Shown piece after piece: positions 28,283 through 36,812 of a DNA stretch of 64,000 bases. Under the pieces are notes generated by a model. It was given only the letters and a program-made list of their open reading frames with translations. It was not told where the DNA came from and did not search any database. This stretch comes from CAZRQL01 sp964602415 (GTDB lineage Bacteria > Bacteroidota > Bacteroidia > Cytophagales > Flammeovirgaceae). The stretch spans positions 1-64,000 of the forward strand of contig CAZRQL010000017.1 of NCBI GenBank assembly GCA_964602415.1, read 5' to 3'. Every line of letters begins with the position of its first letter. The stretch's first letter is position 1. Position numbers and translations under genes: made by a program.

Positions 28283-29692
28283 ATGATCTTAATTGAACTT
28301 ACATACTTACAGAGCGTGTTCCGCAAATTGCTTGATTCTTTGCCGAGTGAAGTAGAAACCTATTTTATAGAATATATCGAAAATGAGGCGATTGAAAGAG
28401 AAATAAACGAGTTGATAAGAACCAAAGATTTTAAAAAAGCCATGAAGTTGGTGCAATCTGAAGTCAATAAGTTTCCTTATTCTCTTGAAAGTCGCCTGCT
28501 CATAGCCAAATTGTATTTTGCCTCCGGACAACACCGCCATTCGCTCATAGCTCTGGAAGAAACAGAAAGCTACCATCCATTTGATACGGATATTTTACGG
28601 CTCAAAGCCTCCAACTGGCTTAGTATAAAGATGTTTGATAAGGCTCAAGAAGCCTATAAAAAATTGCTCTCGCAAGAATCAAATCCCGATGCAGAACTGC
28701 TCTGGGAAGTGGGTTACTGCTATGAATCTAAAAACAGCCTTAGCACCGCAGCCTCATTTTACCAAAAAGCACTTCAAAAAGACCCCTCGCACCACAAAAG
28801 TCTCAACAGTTTGATTAGTTGCTCAACAAACTTGGGACAAATAGAATTGTTACTTAATTTTTTGCAGCAACAATGCTCAAATGAGCCTCTGAAGGCTTAC
28901 CATTGGTACAATTATTCGGCGGCTCTTTTGGCAAATGCCCAGTACGATGAAGCCGAAGAAGGTTTGCGTGATGCTTTGGCTCTCACACCCGACAAAGTCC
29001 AGTTTATCTCTGCTTTGGCCAACCTGCTGTGCTACAAAGGCGAAGCACAAGAAGCCTTAGAACTCTACCAAGAGATCGAGAAAATTGAAAAAGTTTCACC
29101 TTCTTCGCTGTGTTTGAAGGCCTTTTGCATGGAAGTCCTCAAAAAATACCGCGATGCTTTGAGCTTTTACCGACAGGCTACCGAATTAGACCCCCATTTT
29201 CCCTGGGCATGGTACGGCTTGGGAAAAAATTTGAACCTGCTAAAAAAGCATCACGAAGCCATTTTTTTTCTCAAAAAAGCCATCGTACTCAACCCCTCAT
29301 GCTCTGATTATTGGTTTGCTCTGGGTATAGCCGAAAGAGACAGCGACAACTTTACAGCCGCTCAAGAGGCTTTGTTGCAAGCCACCTACCTCGAAGATGA
29401 ATCTCCCAATCCTTGGCTTGAACTGGCTTACACTTACTACCTTGCAGAAATGAAAGACCAAGCCCTTGACACCATTATGGAAGGACTGGAAGTCATCCCG
29501 CAAAGTTCAGAACTCAACTATTTGGCCGGAGCATATCTATATTTGAAAGGAAAAATAAAAGAAGGAAGTATCTACATGCAGACCGCTGCTTCCATAAACA
29601 TAGACGGGCACGAAATCCTGTTCAAATACTTCCCTGAACTCGAATACAGATTGGCTTTTCTAAAAGTGATTTTGGGGGTTAATATGATGTAA
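28283..29692 (+). CDS. Tetratricopeptide-repeat protein
   Basis: A 469-residue protein with no signal peptide or membrane helix, built almost wholly of TPR-type helical pairs (for example WAWYGLGKNLNLLKKHHEAI and YWFALGIAERDSDNFTAAQ). An N-terminal helical segment (1-60) is rich in Glu. ATG at 28283 is chosen over an upstream TTG at 28238. TPR arrays mediate protein-protein contacts; no partner is suggested by context. It is divergent from fabH across a 208-bp gap in which I saw no clear promoter motif. Confidence 0.88.
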   Translation: MILIELTYLQSVFRKLLDSLPSEVETYFIEYIENEAIEREINELIRTKDFKKAMKLVQSEVNKFPYSLESRLLIAKLYFASGQHRHSLIALEETESYHPFDTDILRLKASNWLSIKMFDKAQEAYKKLLSQESNPDAELLWEVGYCYESKNSLSTAASFYQKALQKDPSHHKSLNSLISCSTNLGQIELLLNFLQQQCSNEPLKAYHWYNYSAALLANAQYDEAEEGLRDALALTPDKVQFISALANLLCYKGEAQEALELYQEIEKIEKVSPSSLCLKAFCMEVLKKYRDALSFYRQATELDPHFPWAWYGLGKNLNLLKKHHEAIFFLKKAIVLNPSCSDYWFALGIAERDSDNFTAAQEALLQATYLEDESPNPWLELAYTYYLAEMKDQALDTIMEGLEVIPQSSELNYLAGAYLYLKGKIKEGSIYMQTAASINIDGHEILFKYFPELEYRLAFLKVILGVNMM

Positions 29693-29730
29693 ATATTTAT
29701 TAATAAACCTAAAGGATTATTAATTTTTTT

Positions 29731-29759
29731 TTGGCAAAAATTCCTTATGATTATTTTTG
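29731..29759 (+). promoter_or_regulatory. mscL promoter (TTG-N18-TATTTTTG)
   Basis: TTG at 29731-29733, an 18-bp spacer and TATTTTTG at 29752-29759 match the Bacteroidota vegetative promoter in sequence and spacing. The ATG at 29772 follows 12 bp after the -7 element, implying a very short leader. Confidence 0.6.
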
Positions 29760-29771
29760 AAAAAAAAATTT

Positions 29772-30179
29772 ATGGGTTTCATAAAAGAATTTAAAACTTT
29801 TGCCGTAAAAGGTAACGTCGTTGACATGGCTGTGGGTATCATCATAGGTGCAGCCTTTGGCAAAATCGTGTCGTCTTTTGTAAACGACATCATCATGCCG
29901 CCCATAGGGTTGATGATGGGAGGGGTTGATTTCAAAGAATTCAAGTACATAATCAAAGAAGCGGTAGGCGATGCCCCGGCGGTCTCCATCAACTATGGAA
30001 ATTTTATTCAATTTGTAATTGATTTCTTAATCGTTGTCTTTGTGGTATTTTTGCTTATCAAGTCCATCAACTCGATGAAGAAAAAACAAGAAGCCGCTCC
30101 TGCCGCACCGCCCGCTCCTTCAGCCCAAGAACTTCTACTGGCCGAAATCAGAGACCTACTGAAAAAACAAGCCAATTAA
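29772..30179 (+). CDS. mscL: Large-conductance mechanosensitive channel
   Basis: A 135-residue inner-membrane channel that opens under membrane tension to release solutes during osmotic downshock. The first helix carries the hallmark GNVVDMAVGIIIGAAFGKIV pore-lining sequence (residues 14-33). A periplasmic loop and second helix (about 75-97) follow, then a short C-terminal amphipathic helix after an Ala/Pro-rich linker. A TTG codon at 29757 is in frame but lies within the -7 promoter element, so ATG at 29772 is the start. The gene has its own promoter and terminator. Confidence 0.97.
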   Translation: MGFIKEFKTFAVKGNVVDMAVGIIIGAAFGKIVSSFVNDIIMPPIGLMMGGVDFKEFKYIIKEAVGDAPAVSINYGNFIQFVIDFLIVVFVVFLLIKSINSMKKKQEAAPAAPPAPSAQELLLAEIRDLLKKQAN

Positions 30180-30200
30180 ATTGGTTGTTTTTCTAACCAA

Positions 30201-30237
30201 ATGCAGAGGAAAGACTATCTTACCTCTGCATTTTTTT
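30201..30237 (+). terminator. Intrinsic terminator of mscL
   Basis: A 9-bp perfect stem (ATGCAGAGG at 30201-30209 with CCTCTGCAT at 30223-30231) is followed by seven T. A smaller hairpin (TTGGTT/AACCAA, 30181-30200) precedes it. The 3' end of the convergent helicase gene lies 10 bp beyond. Confidence 0.85.
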
Positions 30238-30246
30238 GTCCCCGCA

Positions 30247-33200
30247 TCAATCCCAAATCTCTACTTCCCCCAGATCCAAATAAAAAATCATTTTCCTTGC
30301 TTTTTTTAAATAAATCGGCTCTAAAAAACGGGCGTATGTATTCACTTGGGCTTGGTATTCCTTACGTTTATTGCCTGTCTTGTAGTCTATTACAACAATT
30401 TTGTCTTCCAGCAGTACCACTCTGTCTGGTCGGAGGATTTTGGTGATTCCGTTTTCTTTGTAAATAATTTCGGATTCGTTCAAGATGAGGGCTTTATCAC
30501 TGTAACATTCTAAGACCTGCTCTTGAGAAAATATAGCTTTGAGATTGTGGATTAAGCGTTGACAATCATCACGGTTGAGTTTTGTGGTTGAAATATGTGC
30601 AAACACCTCTACGACATCTTGGGGAGAGTTGATGCGTTCCATCAGCGCGTGGACGATTTCTCCACGTTCTCGCTCGGTAAAGGCAAGGTGCTCATCAATG
30701 GGAGCCGTATCAAGCCTGACTCCAAAGTCTTTGAGCGGTCGGTACTGAAAAGCCTCAAAAACATCGCTTTGCGCCAATCCGGAAGGCTCAAAAGTCGGCT
30801 GCTCTACCCCAAAAAAATTGCTCCCTTTGTGCAAACAAAAATCTGATAGCAGTTGGGCAACATTGCCTTTTTGAGGCTTTTTGTACAAAATATGCATGGC
30901 CACCTCAGCGCGGGTCATGGCCACATACAGTTTGTTAATCTGCTCGATGATTTCCTGATTTTTTTCTTCCCTGAGTAAGTTACCCAAAGCAGTCTCTTCA
31001 AAAGATTTATTGACCTTCAAAATTGCATAAGGAAATGTTTCAATCGGACTATCCGGCCATTTTGCCCAGACTTCTTGATTGACTTTGTAAAGTTTCCAAT
31101 GGGCAAAAGGTATCAAGACGAAAGGAAACTGCAAACCCTTCGATTTGTGAATGGTCATAACCTTGACGGCTTCTACGCCTTGGCTTAGGTTGATGGACAA
31201 CTTTTCGTTGGATTGGAAATCGGCAAGGAAGTCCGATAGGGATTGGGATTTTTTTTCGCTAAATTCCAGCGCATAATCAATAAACTTCTGAATAAAAGGC
31301 TGCTCGCCTTGATTGTAGGGCAAACCCAGAAGCCTCACAAGTTCGATTATCTTTTGGAAAAGAGGTAAAAAAAACAACTCTTTTTCATTTATATCTATAA
31401 AAAAATGATTTCTCAACAATTCAAAAATCCGGTAAATAGAAGAACGTTGTGCCGCTTGGGCCAAGATTTGGTCATCAATGTCCGTTTGGCGCATGGCTTT
31501 GAGTTGCAATAAAAAATAACCTTTGTTTTCTGCATCTGTGGGGTTGTCCAGCACCTTGAGCATACTGACAAGCAGCCTGACCGAAGGCGACTGATTGACC
31601 TTGAGCGATTCAGCCGTAACTACGTTGATACCCAATCCCAACAGGTGTTTGGACAAAGCCACCGCCTGCAAATTGGTATTGCACAAAATCGCTATATCCT
31701 GCAAAGGTACGCCTTGCTTAATCCATTGACCCACAACCTCCCCGCTGCGTTGTACATGCTCTTCGCACTCTTCGACGTGCACACTCCCCCGCCCTGTCTT
31801 AACAGGCTTTTGGGTGGGGTTTTTATAATAATCGACCAACAAAGGATAGTCTTGAGCGTATTGGCTTCGCAAAAAATCAAAAAAAGCATTGTTGAACTCT
31901 ACAATATCAGGGGCACTCCTAAAATTGCGCCCCAAGACTTGAGAATTGGCCTCTTGCACCATAATCTGGGCGTTTTGTTTTTTCTGTATATTGGTGGTAA
32001 AAGGGATTTCGGGAAGGTCTATAAGCATGGAAGCCCTGCCGCCCCGCCAGCGATAAATGGCCTGCTTGGCATCGCCTACCACCAAACTCACTGTGCCATG
32101 AGACAAAGCATTGCAAACCAACACCAACAGATTTTGCCACTGCAAAAGTGAGGTATCCTGAAACTCATCTATCATAATGTGGTAAAAGCGTTCGCCCAAC
32201 CTTTCGTAAATAAAAGGAACAGGCTCGTTTTCAACGACCTGAGCTATCCTTTTGTGCAAATCTGCCAACTGAACCCGCTCTTGCTGAAAGTTACGTTGCT
32301 CCAAAAGTTCCCATATCATACGCAGCAGCCCAAACTGATAAATGTGCTTAGACAATTCATCAAGCAAAATATATTGGCCTTCTTTTTCTCGTTTCAACTT
32401 CTCTATGCGCTCAAAAATCTCTGCCAACTCGGGGCTGATTTGCTGCACCAACAGTCTTTTTGGGGAAGTTTGTTTGGAAAAATCTCTCTCATCAGCTTGT
32501 TGCTGCAAGGTAGCTGTGGCTGTATTGCGGTTGTCAAAATCTTTGTGCTTTTCAAAATACAAGTAAATTGATTTTGATTTAAAATCTTCTGCAACAAGTC
32601 CGCTTTGGGCTATTTTTTCTAGACCGGTTGAAGCTAAGGCAATAATTTGTTTTTTAAATTCGGCTTTCAGTGATTGAATGTGTATTTCGAAAGCACCAAA
32701 CTCTTGTATATCAATAGATTTGATAGCCTCTACCAATTCAGCTTTTTTTTCATCAAACAGTGCTTTTGCCGTGTGTACAACAGATTTTTTGATGTCCCAA
32801 GTTTTGCCTTCATCGAGTTGGTTACGCAAAAAGCGGATGAGCCACTTGGTCAAGTCCTTGTGCTCAGGCCTTCCCGCCAGCATCAAAAGCTCCTCCACGG
32901 CAGTATTTATGGCCGAATCAAGCTCCAGTTCGAGTTCGTAGTTGTAGGGAAGCCCCAAATCGCGCTTGAAACTTTGCGAAAGCCGCGAAATAAAAGAGTC
33001 AATGGTCAAAACAGCAAAATCCGAGTAATTGTGCAAAATGGCTTTCAACACATTTTGACATCGGTTTTTAAGTTCCGCTATCGTTTCGATGCTATCGGGG
33101 TACTCTTGGTGTATTTCTTTGAAGAGTTCATGAAGTTTGTCCGAGTCCGGTTCAGCATTTGCCAATTTGTCTAACTCCGACACAATCCTGTCTCTCATTT

Positions 33201-33372
33201 CTTTGGCGGCATCATTGGTGAAGGTGATGGCCAAAATCCTGCAAAAATAATCATCGCGGACAACCTCTTGCCCCAATCGGGGAGAGCTTAGTGCCAATTT
33301 GAGGTATTCTCTTGTGAGTGTGTAGGTTTTGCCCGAACCCGCCGAGGAGCGAAAAATTTTAAAATTGGACAT
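30247..33372 (-). CDS. UvrD/RecB-type helicase-nuclease (AddA-like)
   Basis: A 1,041-residue superfamily 1A helicase with a C-terminal PD-(D/E)XK nuclease, the arrangement of AddA/RecB subunits that process double-strand breaks. Motifs in order: Walker A SSAGSGKT (residues 9-16), LAITFTNDAAKEM, MIDEFQDTSLLQW (motif II), VVGDAKQAIYRWRGG, RNFRS, VMTIHKSKGLQF and YVAMTRA. Near the C-terminus RPDRVV...VIDYKTG carries the nuclease Asp and Lys. An AddB-like partner is not in the window. The gene lies 12 bp downstream of ruvA, forming a recombination-repair operon. Confidence 0.93.
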   Translation of the reverse strand: MSNFKIFRSSAGSGKTYTLTREYLKLALSSPRLGQEVVRDDYFCRILAITFTNDAAKEMRDRIVSELDKLANAEPDSDKLHELFKEIHQEYPDSIETIAELKNRCQNVLKAILHNYSDFAVLTIDSFISRLSQSFKRDLGLPYNYELELELDSAINTAVEELLMLAGRPEHKDLTKWLIRFLRNQLDEGKTWDIKKSVVHTAKALFDEKKAELVEAIKSIDIQEFGAFEIHIQSLKAEFKKQIIALASTGLEKIAQSGLVAEDFKSKSIYLYFEKHKDFDNRNTATATLQQQADERDFSKQTSPKRLLVQQISPELAEIFERIEKLKREKEGQYILLDELSKHIYQFGLLRMIWELLEQRNFQQERVQLADLHKRIAQVVENEPVPFIYERLGERFYHIMIDEFQDTSLLQWQNLLVLVCNALSHGTVSLVVGDAKQAIYRWRGGRASMLIDLPEIPFTTNIQKKQNAQIMVQEANSQVLGRNFRSAPDIVEFNNAFFDFLRSQYAQDYPLLVDYYKNPTQKPVKTGRGSVHVEECEEHVQRSGEVVGQWIKQGVPLQDIAILCNTNLQAVALSKHLLGLGINVVTAESLKVNQSPSVRLLVSMLKVLDNPTDAENKGYFLLQLKAMRQTDIDDQILAQAAQRSSIYRIFELLRNHFFIDINEKELFFLPLFQKIIELVRLLGLPYNQGEQPFIQKFIDYALEFSEKKSQSLSDFLADFQSNEKLSINLSQGVEAVKVMTIHKSKGLQFPFVLIPFAHWKLYKVNQEVWAKWPDSPIETFPYAILKVNKSFEETALGNLLREEKNQEIIEQINKLYVAMTRAEVAMHILYKKPQKGNVAQLLSDFCLHKGSNFFGVEQPTFEPSGLAQSDVFEAFQYRPLKDFGVRLDTAPIDEHLAFTERERGEIVHALMERINSPQDVVEVFAHISTTKLNRDDCQRLIHNLKAIFSQEQVLECYSDKALILNESEIIYKENGITKILRPDRVVLLEDKIVVIDYKTGNKRKEYQAQVNTYARFLEPIYLKKARKMIFYLDLGEVEIWD

Positions 33373-33384
33373 GCTGTTGCTGTT

Positions 33385-33969
33385 TTAGGCTACCAAACAC
33401 ATTCTGATGATTTCTTCGGTGGTCAGTAACTCAGAAGTTTGCTTTAAAAGGGCTTGTACTTGCTTTTCGGCTATATTTTTGGCAAATCCTAAAGCCATCA
33501 AGGCAGCTACTGCCTCTTGCGCCGATGAAGAAGGCGTTGTCGCAACTGTAGAAACACTGTCCCAGTTGAGTTTAGAAAGTTTATCTTTGAGGTCTAAAAT
33601 CAATCGTTTGGCTGTTTTGATGCCTATCCCTTTGACGGCCTGAAACCGCCGCTCGTCTTCGCTGATGGCCGCCTGATAAATCTCCACTGGGTTCAAAGAT
33701 GAAAGAATACAGACAGCAGTCGCACTGCCCACACCGGAAACCTCCAAAAGTACCACAAACATGTCTCTCTCTTGGGGGCTGGCAAAACCAAAAAGCGTCA
33801 AAGCATCTTCCCGAACCTGCAAATGGGTATAGACCGTGGCGATTTGCCCTACCGCAAACTGAGAAGAACTACTCAACGAGGTTTTGACATGATAACCCAC
33901 GCCTGAACATTCCACTATCAAATAAGTGGGTTCGCGGTGGGTAACTAAGCCTTTAAGGTGATGGTACAT
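33385..33969 (-). CDS. ruvA: Holliday junction DNA helicase subunit RuvA
   Basis: A 194-residue protein that binds four-way junctions as a tetramer and recruits RuvB for branch migration. Domain I (residues 1-64) is the OB fold starting MYHHLKG. Domain II (65-140) has the paired helix-hairpin-helix motifs VSGVGSATA and VKGIGIKTAKRLILDLKDK. A flexible Ser/Thr-rich linker leads to domain III (about 150-194, AVAALMALGF), which contacts RuvB. It is the first gene of an operon with the AddA-like helicase; ruvB and ruvC are not adjacent. Confidence 0.97.
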   Translation of the reverse strand: MYHHLKGLVTHREPTYLIVECSGVGYHVKTSLSSSSQFAVGQIATVYTHLQVREDALTLFGFASPQERDMFVVLLEVSGVGSATAVCILSSLNPVEIYQAAISEDERRFQAVKGIGIKTAKRLILDLKDKLSKLNWDSVSTVATTPSSSAQEAVAALMALGFAKNIAEKQVQALLKQTSELLTTEEIIRMCLVA

Positions 33970-33985
33970 ATTTGTTTGATAGACA

Positions 33986-34048
33986 CAAAAGTAAAAAAAC
34001 TAACATTGCAAAGGGTTAGTTTTGCAGTGCAAAACAAAGATAGTTTTG
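33986..34048. promoter_or_regulatory. Divergent ruvA / tsaD promoter region
   Basis: Toward ruvA, TACTTTTG (33993-33986, minus) is an exact TAnnTTTG element 16 bp before the start. Toward tsaD, TAGTTTTG occurs exactly twice (34017-34024 and 34041-34048), with the second 31 bp before the ATG. TTTG boxes lie 15-16 bp upstream of the ruvA element and of the second tsaD element, slightly closer than usual. Confidence 0.45.
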
Positions 34049-34079
34049 AGTTATTTGCAGTTTGAAAACCATTCATTCT

Positions 34080-35081
34080 ATGACCATACTGGCTATTGAA
34101 AGCTCTTGCGATGAAACTTCTGTGGCAATCATGCGCGAAGCAAAATTGCTTTCTCATATTACTGCCAATCAAGCAGTTCATGCCCTGTACGGCGGTGTGG
34201 TTCCGGAACTGGCCTCCCGCGCGCATCTTTCCAATATCGTGCCCGTTGCGCAACAAGCCATTGCAGAAGCCAAGATTGATAAAAAAGAAATTTCCGCCGT
34301 AGCTTTTACCGGAGGGCCGGGGCTGCAAGGGGCACTGTTGGTAGGGGCTTATTTTGCAAAAGGAATGGCTTTGGGACTTGGAATACCGCTGATTGGGGTC
34401 AATCACGTCCAAGCGCACATACTGGCGCACTTTATCGAAGACCCCAAGCCTGAGTTTCCGTTTATCTGCCTGACAGTCAGTGGCGGACATACCCAACTCG
34501 TATTGGTCGAAAGCCCGCTGTCCATGCGCCTGCTGGGGCAAACCCGCGACGATGCAGCCGGGGAAGCCTTCGACAAAACAGCCAAAATATTGGGTCTTCC
34601 CTATCCCGGTGGCCCGCTGATTGACCGTTATGCACAAAGTGGAAACCCCAACGCCTTCCAATTTTCTAAAGCCAACATAGACGGATACGATTTTTCTTTC
34701 AGCGGTTTGAAAACTTCTATCCTCTACACGCTAAAAGAAAAAACCCTCCAAAATCCTAACTTTATCCATGAAAACCTCCACGATATTTGTGCTTCGGTGC
34801 AAAAAGCGATTGTAGGTAGTTTGATAGAAAAACTCTACACCGCCGCCAAAGACCACAATATCAAGACTTTGGCCATTGCAGGAGGGGTGTCTGCCAACAG
34901 CGCATTGAGAAATGAAGTATTGAAAACCTGCCAAAAAAGAGGATGGCAATGTTTTATTCCAAAATTTGAATACTGCACCGACAACGCCGCTATGGTTGCC
35001 ATGGCAGCGACTTTCAAATACCAACAAGGCATTTTCTCGAAATTGGACATACAGACCGCGCCCGCAATGAGAGGGTTCTAA
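34080..35081 (+). CDS. tsaD: tRNA N6-threonylcarbamoyladenosine synthase subunit TsaD
   Basis: A 333-residue ASKHA-fold protein that, with TsaB and TsaE, transfers threonylcarbamoyl to A37 of ANN-decoding tRNAs. Visible landmarks are the start MTILAIESSCDETS, the metal ligands His109 and His113 in NHVQAHILAH, the nucleotide-binding VSGGHTQL, DDAAGEAFDK and AGGVSAN, and the terminal CTDNAAMVA. An upstream TTG at 34062 is in frame, but ATG at 34080 matches the family start. The stop codon overlaps that of the convergent next gene by the 4 bp CTAA. Confidence 0.97.
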   Translation: MTILAIESSCDETSVAIMREAKLLSHITANQAVHALYGGVVPELASRAHLSNIVPVAQQAIAEAKIDKKEISAVAFTGGPGLQGALLVGAYFAKGMALGLGIPLIGVNHVQAHILAHFIEDPKPEFPFICLTVSGGHTQLVLVESPLSMRLLGQTRDDAAGEAFDKTAKILGLPYPGGPLIDRYAQSGNPNAFQFSKANIDGYDFSFSGLKTSILYTLKEKTLQNPNFIHENLHDICASVQKAIVGSLIEKLYTAAKDHNIKTLAIAGGVSANSALRNEVLKTCQKRGWQCFIPKFEYCTDNAAMVAMAATFKYQQGIFSKLDIQTAPAMRGF

Positions 35082-35566
35082 ATACCCAACTTAAACTCTG
35101 TATTGGGTCTGCCATCGAATCCGATTTCTTTGAGCAACAAATTGGAAAAAACCTCTACTTCTCCCAAAACAGATTGCAAATCAAAGTCTTTTATTTCAAG
35201 AAACAAAACAGCCTCATCCTCCAAATTGGCCAACAACCACGGATACTCTTCGCAAAGTACGACCATTTTGGCCCCCCTAACCCTGCGCACCAAATGTTCC
35301 TCCAACACAGAGGCGGTGAGTTTTTGAACCGATTGATAGCTAAATACCTGACCCAATGACTGCTGTCTGGCTTCCATTTTTGCAGCTATTTTTCTTTGCG
35401 ATGCCAAACTCAACAAAAAACCTACAAAATCTAATGCTTGTCTTTTTTGGGAGAACAAATACAAAATTGGACAAGGCTTGCGACTGATAAACAACCTCCT
35501 AAGGTATTTAACCCCTTTTTTTTGGTGACCAAAAATATTTTCCAGTGCGGCAAGTGCGATTTGCAT
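35078..35566 (-). CDS. Conserved-looking hypothetical protein, 162 residues
   Basis: No family recognised. The predicted product is soluble, with no signal peptide or obvious membrane helix, and is rich in Leu, Val and Glu. The N-terminal third is basic (KKGVKYLRRLFISRK); the rest looks alpha/beta (KMVVLCEEYPWLLANLEDEAVLFLEIKD). It is convergent with tsaD, overlapping by 4 bp at the stop codons, and divergent from the methyltransferase at 35665. Its length, clean ATG and full use of the space between tsaD and the next promoter support a real gene. Confidence 0.6.
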   Translation of the reverse strand: MQIALAALENIFGHQKKGVKYLRRLFISRKPCPILYLFSQKRQALDFVGFLLSLASQRKIAAKMEARQQSLGQVFSYQSVQKLTASVLEEHLVRRVRGAKMVVLCEEYPWLLANLEDEAVLFLEIKDFDLQSVLGEVEVFSNLLLKEIGFDGRPNTEFKLGI

Positions 35567-35637
35567 TGCGCAAATTTGAATAAAATTTGAGTCCTAAAAA
35601 AATCTACGCGCTCATCGAAAGGTTACTAAGATAGTTG

Positions 35638-35645
35638 TAGATTTG
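35638..35645 (+). promoter_or_regulatory. Candidate -7 element of the O-methyltransferase gene
   Basis: TAGATTTG matches TAnnTTTG exactly and ends 19 bp before the ATG at 35665. No TTG was found at the -33 distance. Confidence 0.4.
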
Positions 35646-35664
35646 GGATATAAACCTTAAAGCA

Positions 35665-36303
35665 ATGAATCTGTTGGATACAAAAATAGAAGCCTACGCC
35701 CGGCAATTCAGCTCTGCAGAATCGGCTGTGCTACAACAAATTACAAGAAGCACCCATTTGGAGGTACTCATGCCCCAAATGCTCTCAGGGCACTTGCAGG
35801 GCGGTTTTTTGTCAATGGTATCCAAACTCATGCGCCCAACAAATGTGTTGGAAATAGGTACTTTTACGGGCTACTCAGCCATTTGTTTGGCTCAAGGACT
35901 TTCGGAAGCCGGACTTTTGCACACCATCGAATGCAACGAAGAGTTAGAAACCCGCATTTTGTCTCATTTCAAAACCGCCGGAATTGAGCACAAAGTCAAA
36001 CTCCATATAGGCGAGGCCGCCCAAATCATTCCCACATTAGACAAAATCTGGGATTTGGTTTTTATTGATGCCGACAAAATCAACTACTCGCTTTATTATG
36101 ATTTGGTGATAGAAAGTGTCCGCCAAGGAGGACTCATCATAGCCGACAACGTACTGTGGAGTGGAAAAGTAGCGGATGAGGGCTTTCAAGACAAAGATAC
36201 AGTAGCCCTGAGGGAATTTGTGCACAAAGTACACCAAGACCAAAGGGTTGAAAACTTGCTGCTGCCACTGAGAGACGGCTTGATGATGGCAATAAAAAAA
36301 TAA
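35665..36303 (+). CDS. SAM-dependent O-methyltransferase, family 3
   Basis: A 212-residue Rossmann-fold methyltransferase of the caffeoyl-CoA/catechol O-methyltransferase type. Motif I is VLEIGTFTGYSAICLA (near residue 61). The acidic ribose-binding residue is in HTIECNEEL, and the metal-site segment DLVFIDADK...ADNVLWSGKV is intact. Such proteins methylate catechol-like small molecules using a divalent cation; the substrate is not predictable here. The gene has its own promoter element and may be read together with the START-like gene 119 bp downstream. Confidence 0.92.
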   Translation: MNLLDTKIEAYARQFSSAESAVLQQITRSTHLEVLMPQMLSGHLQGGFLSMVSKLMRPTNVLEIGTFTGYSAICLAQGLSEAGLLHTIECNEELETRILSHFKTAGIEHKVKLHIGEAAQIIPTLDKIWDLVFIDADKINYSLYYDLVIESVRQGGLIIADNVLWSGKVADEGFQDKDTVALREFVHKVHQDQRVENLLLPLRDGLMMAIKK

Positions 36304-36422
36304 AAACAAATTTTGACTTTAGTTTTTCATTTTTTGGTCAGCATGCAATTGTAAGAAAAACAACTAAATTTTAAACAGTTCCTAAAAATTGTTATTATTG
36401 GCCAAAACAATACTACAACACA

Positions 36423-36812
36423 ATGGCTAAAAATAAGTTTTTTGGAGAGTACGAACTCAAAGCCTCTGTCAAAATTATTTTCAGCTACCTAACCTCGCCC
36501 TCTGATTTGGAAGAGTGGTTCGCTGACAAAGTCAACTACATTGACAATAAAACCCTCGATATGCTCTGGGATGACCAGTGGCACAAAGCCCACATACAAA
36601 ACAAACGCTCCACCCCGACAACCTGCCATGTAAAATATATTTTTTTGGAAGACAGCTCCGATCCCAACAGTTTGGAGTTCAAAGTTGAATACAATGAAGT
36701 AACCCGAACCGTGTTTGTTCGTGTCTTTGATTACTCGGAAATGGATGTGGACGAAGCCCAAATGCTCTGGGATTCGCTCATTGACCAACTCAAACAAAAA
36801 ATCAGCGGCTAA
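36423..36812 (+). CDS. START/SRPBCC-like protein
   Basis: A 129-residue acidic protein resembling the short START-like (AHSA1-related) proteins common in Bacteroidota: SVKIIFSYLTSPSDLEEWFADKV is the typical SRPBCC opening, followed by alternating strands and a C-terminal helix (AQMLWDSLIDQLKQKI). The fold binds small hydrophobic ligands in a cavity in other family members; ligand and role are unknown here. The stop codon overlaps that of convergent metF by 4 bp (CTAA). Confidence 0.8.
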   Translation: MAKNKFFGEYELKASVKIIFSYLTSPSDLEEWFADKVNYIDNKTLDMLWDDQWHKAHIQNKRSTPTTCHVKYIFLEDSSDPNSLEFKVEYNEVTRTVFVRVFDYSEMDVDEAQMLWDSLIDQLKQKISG

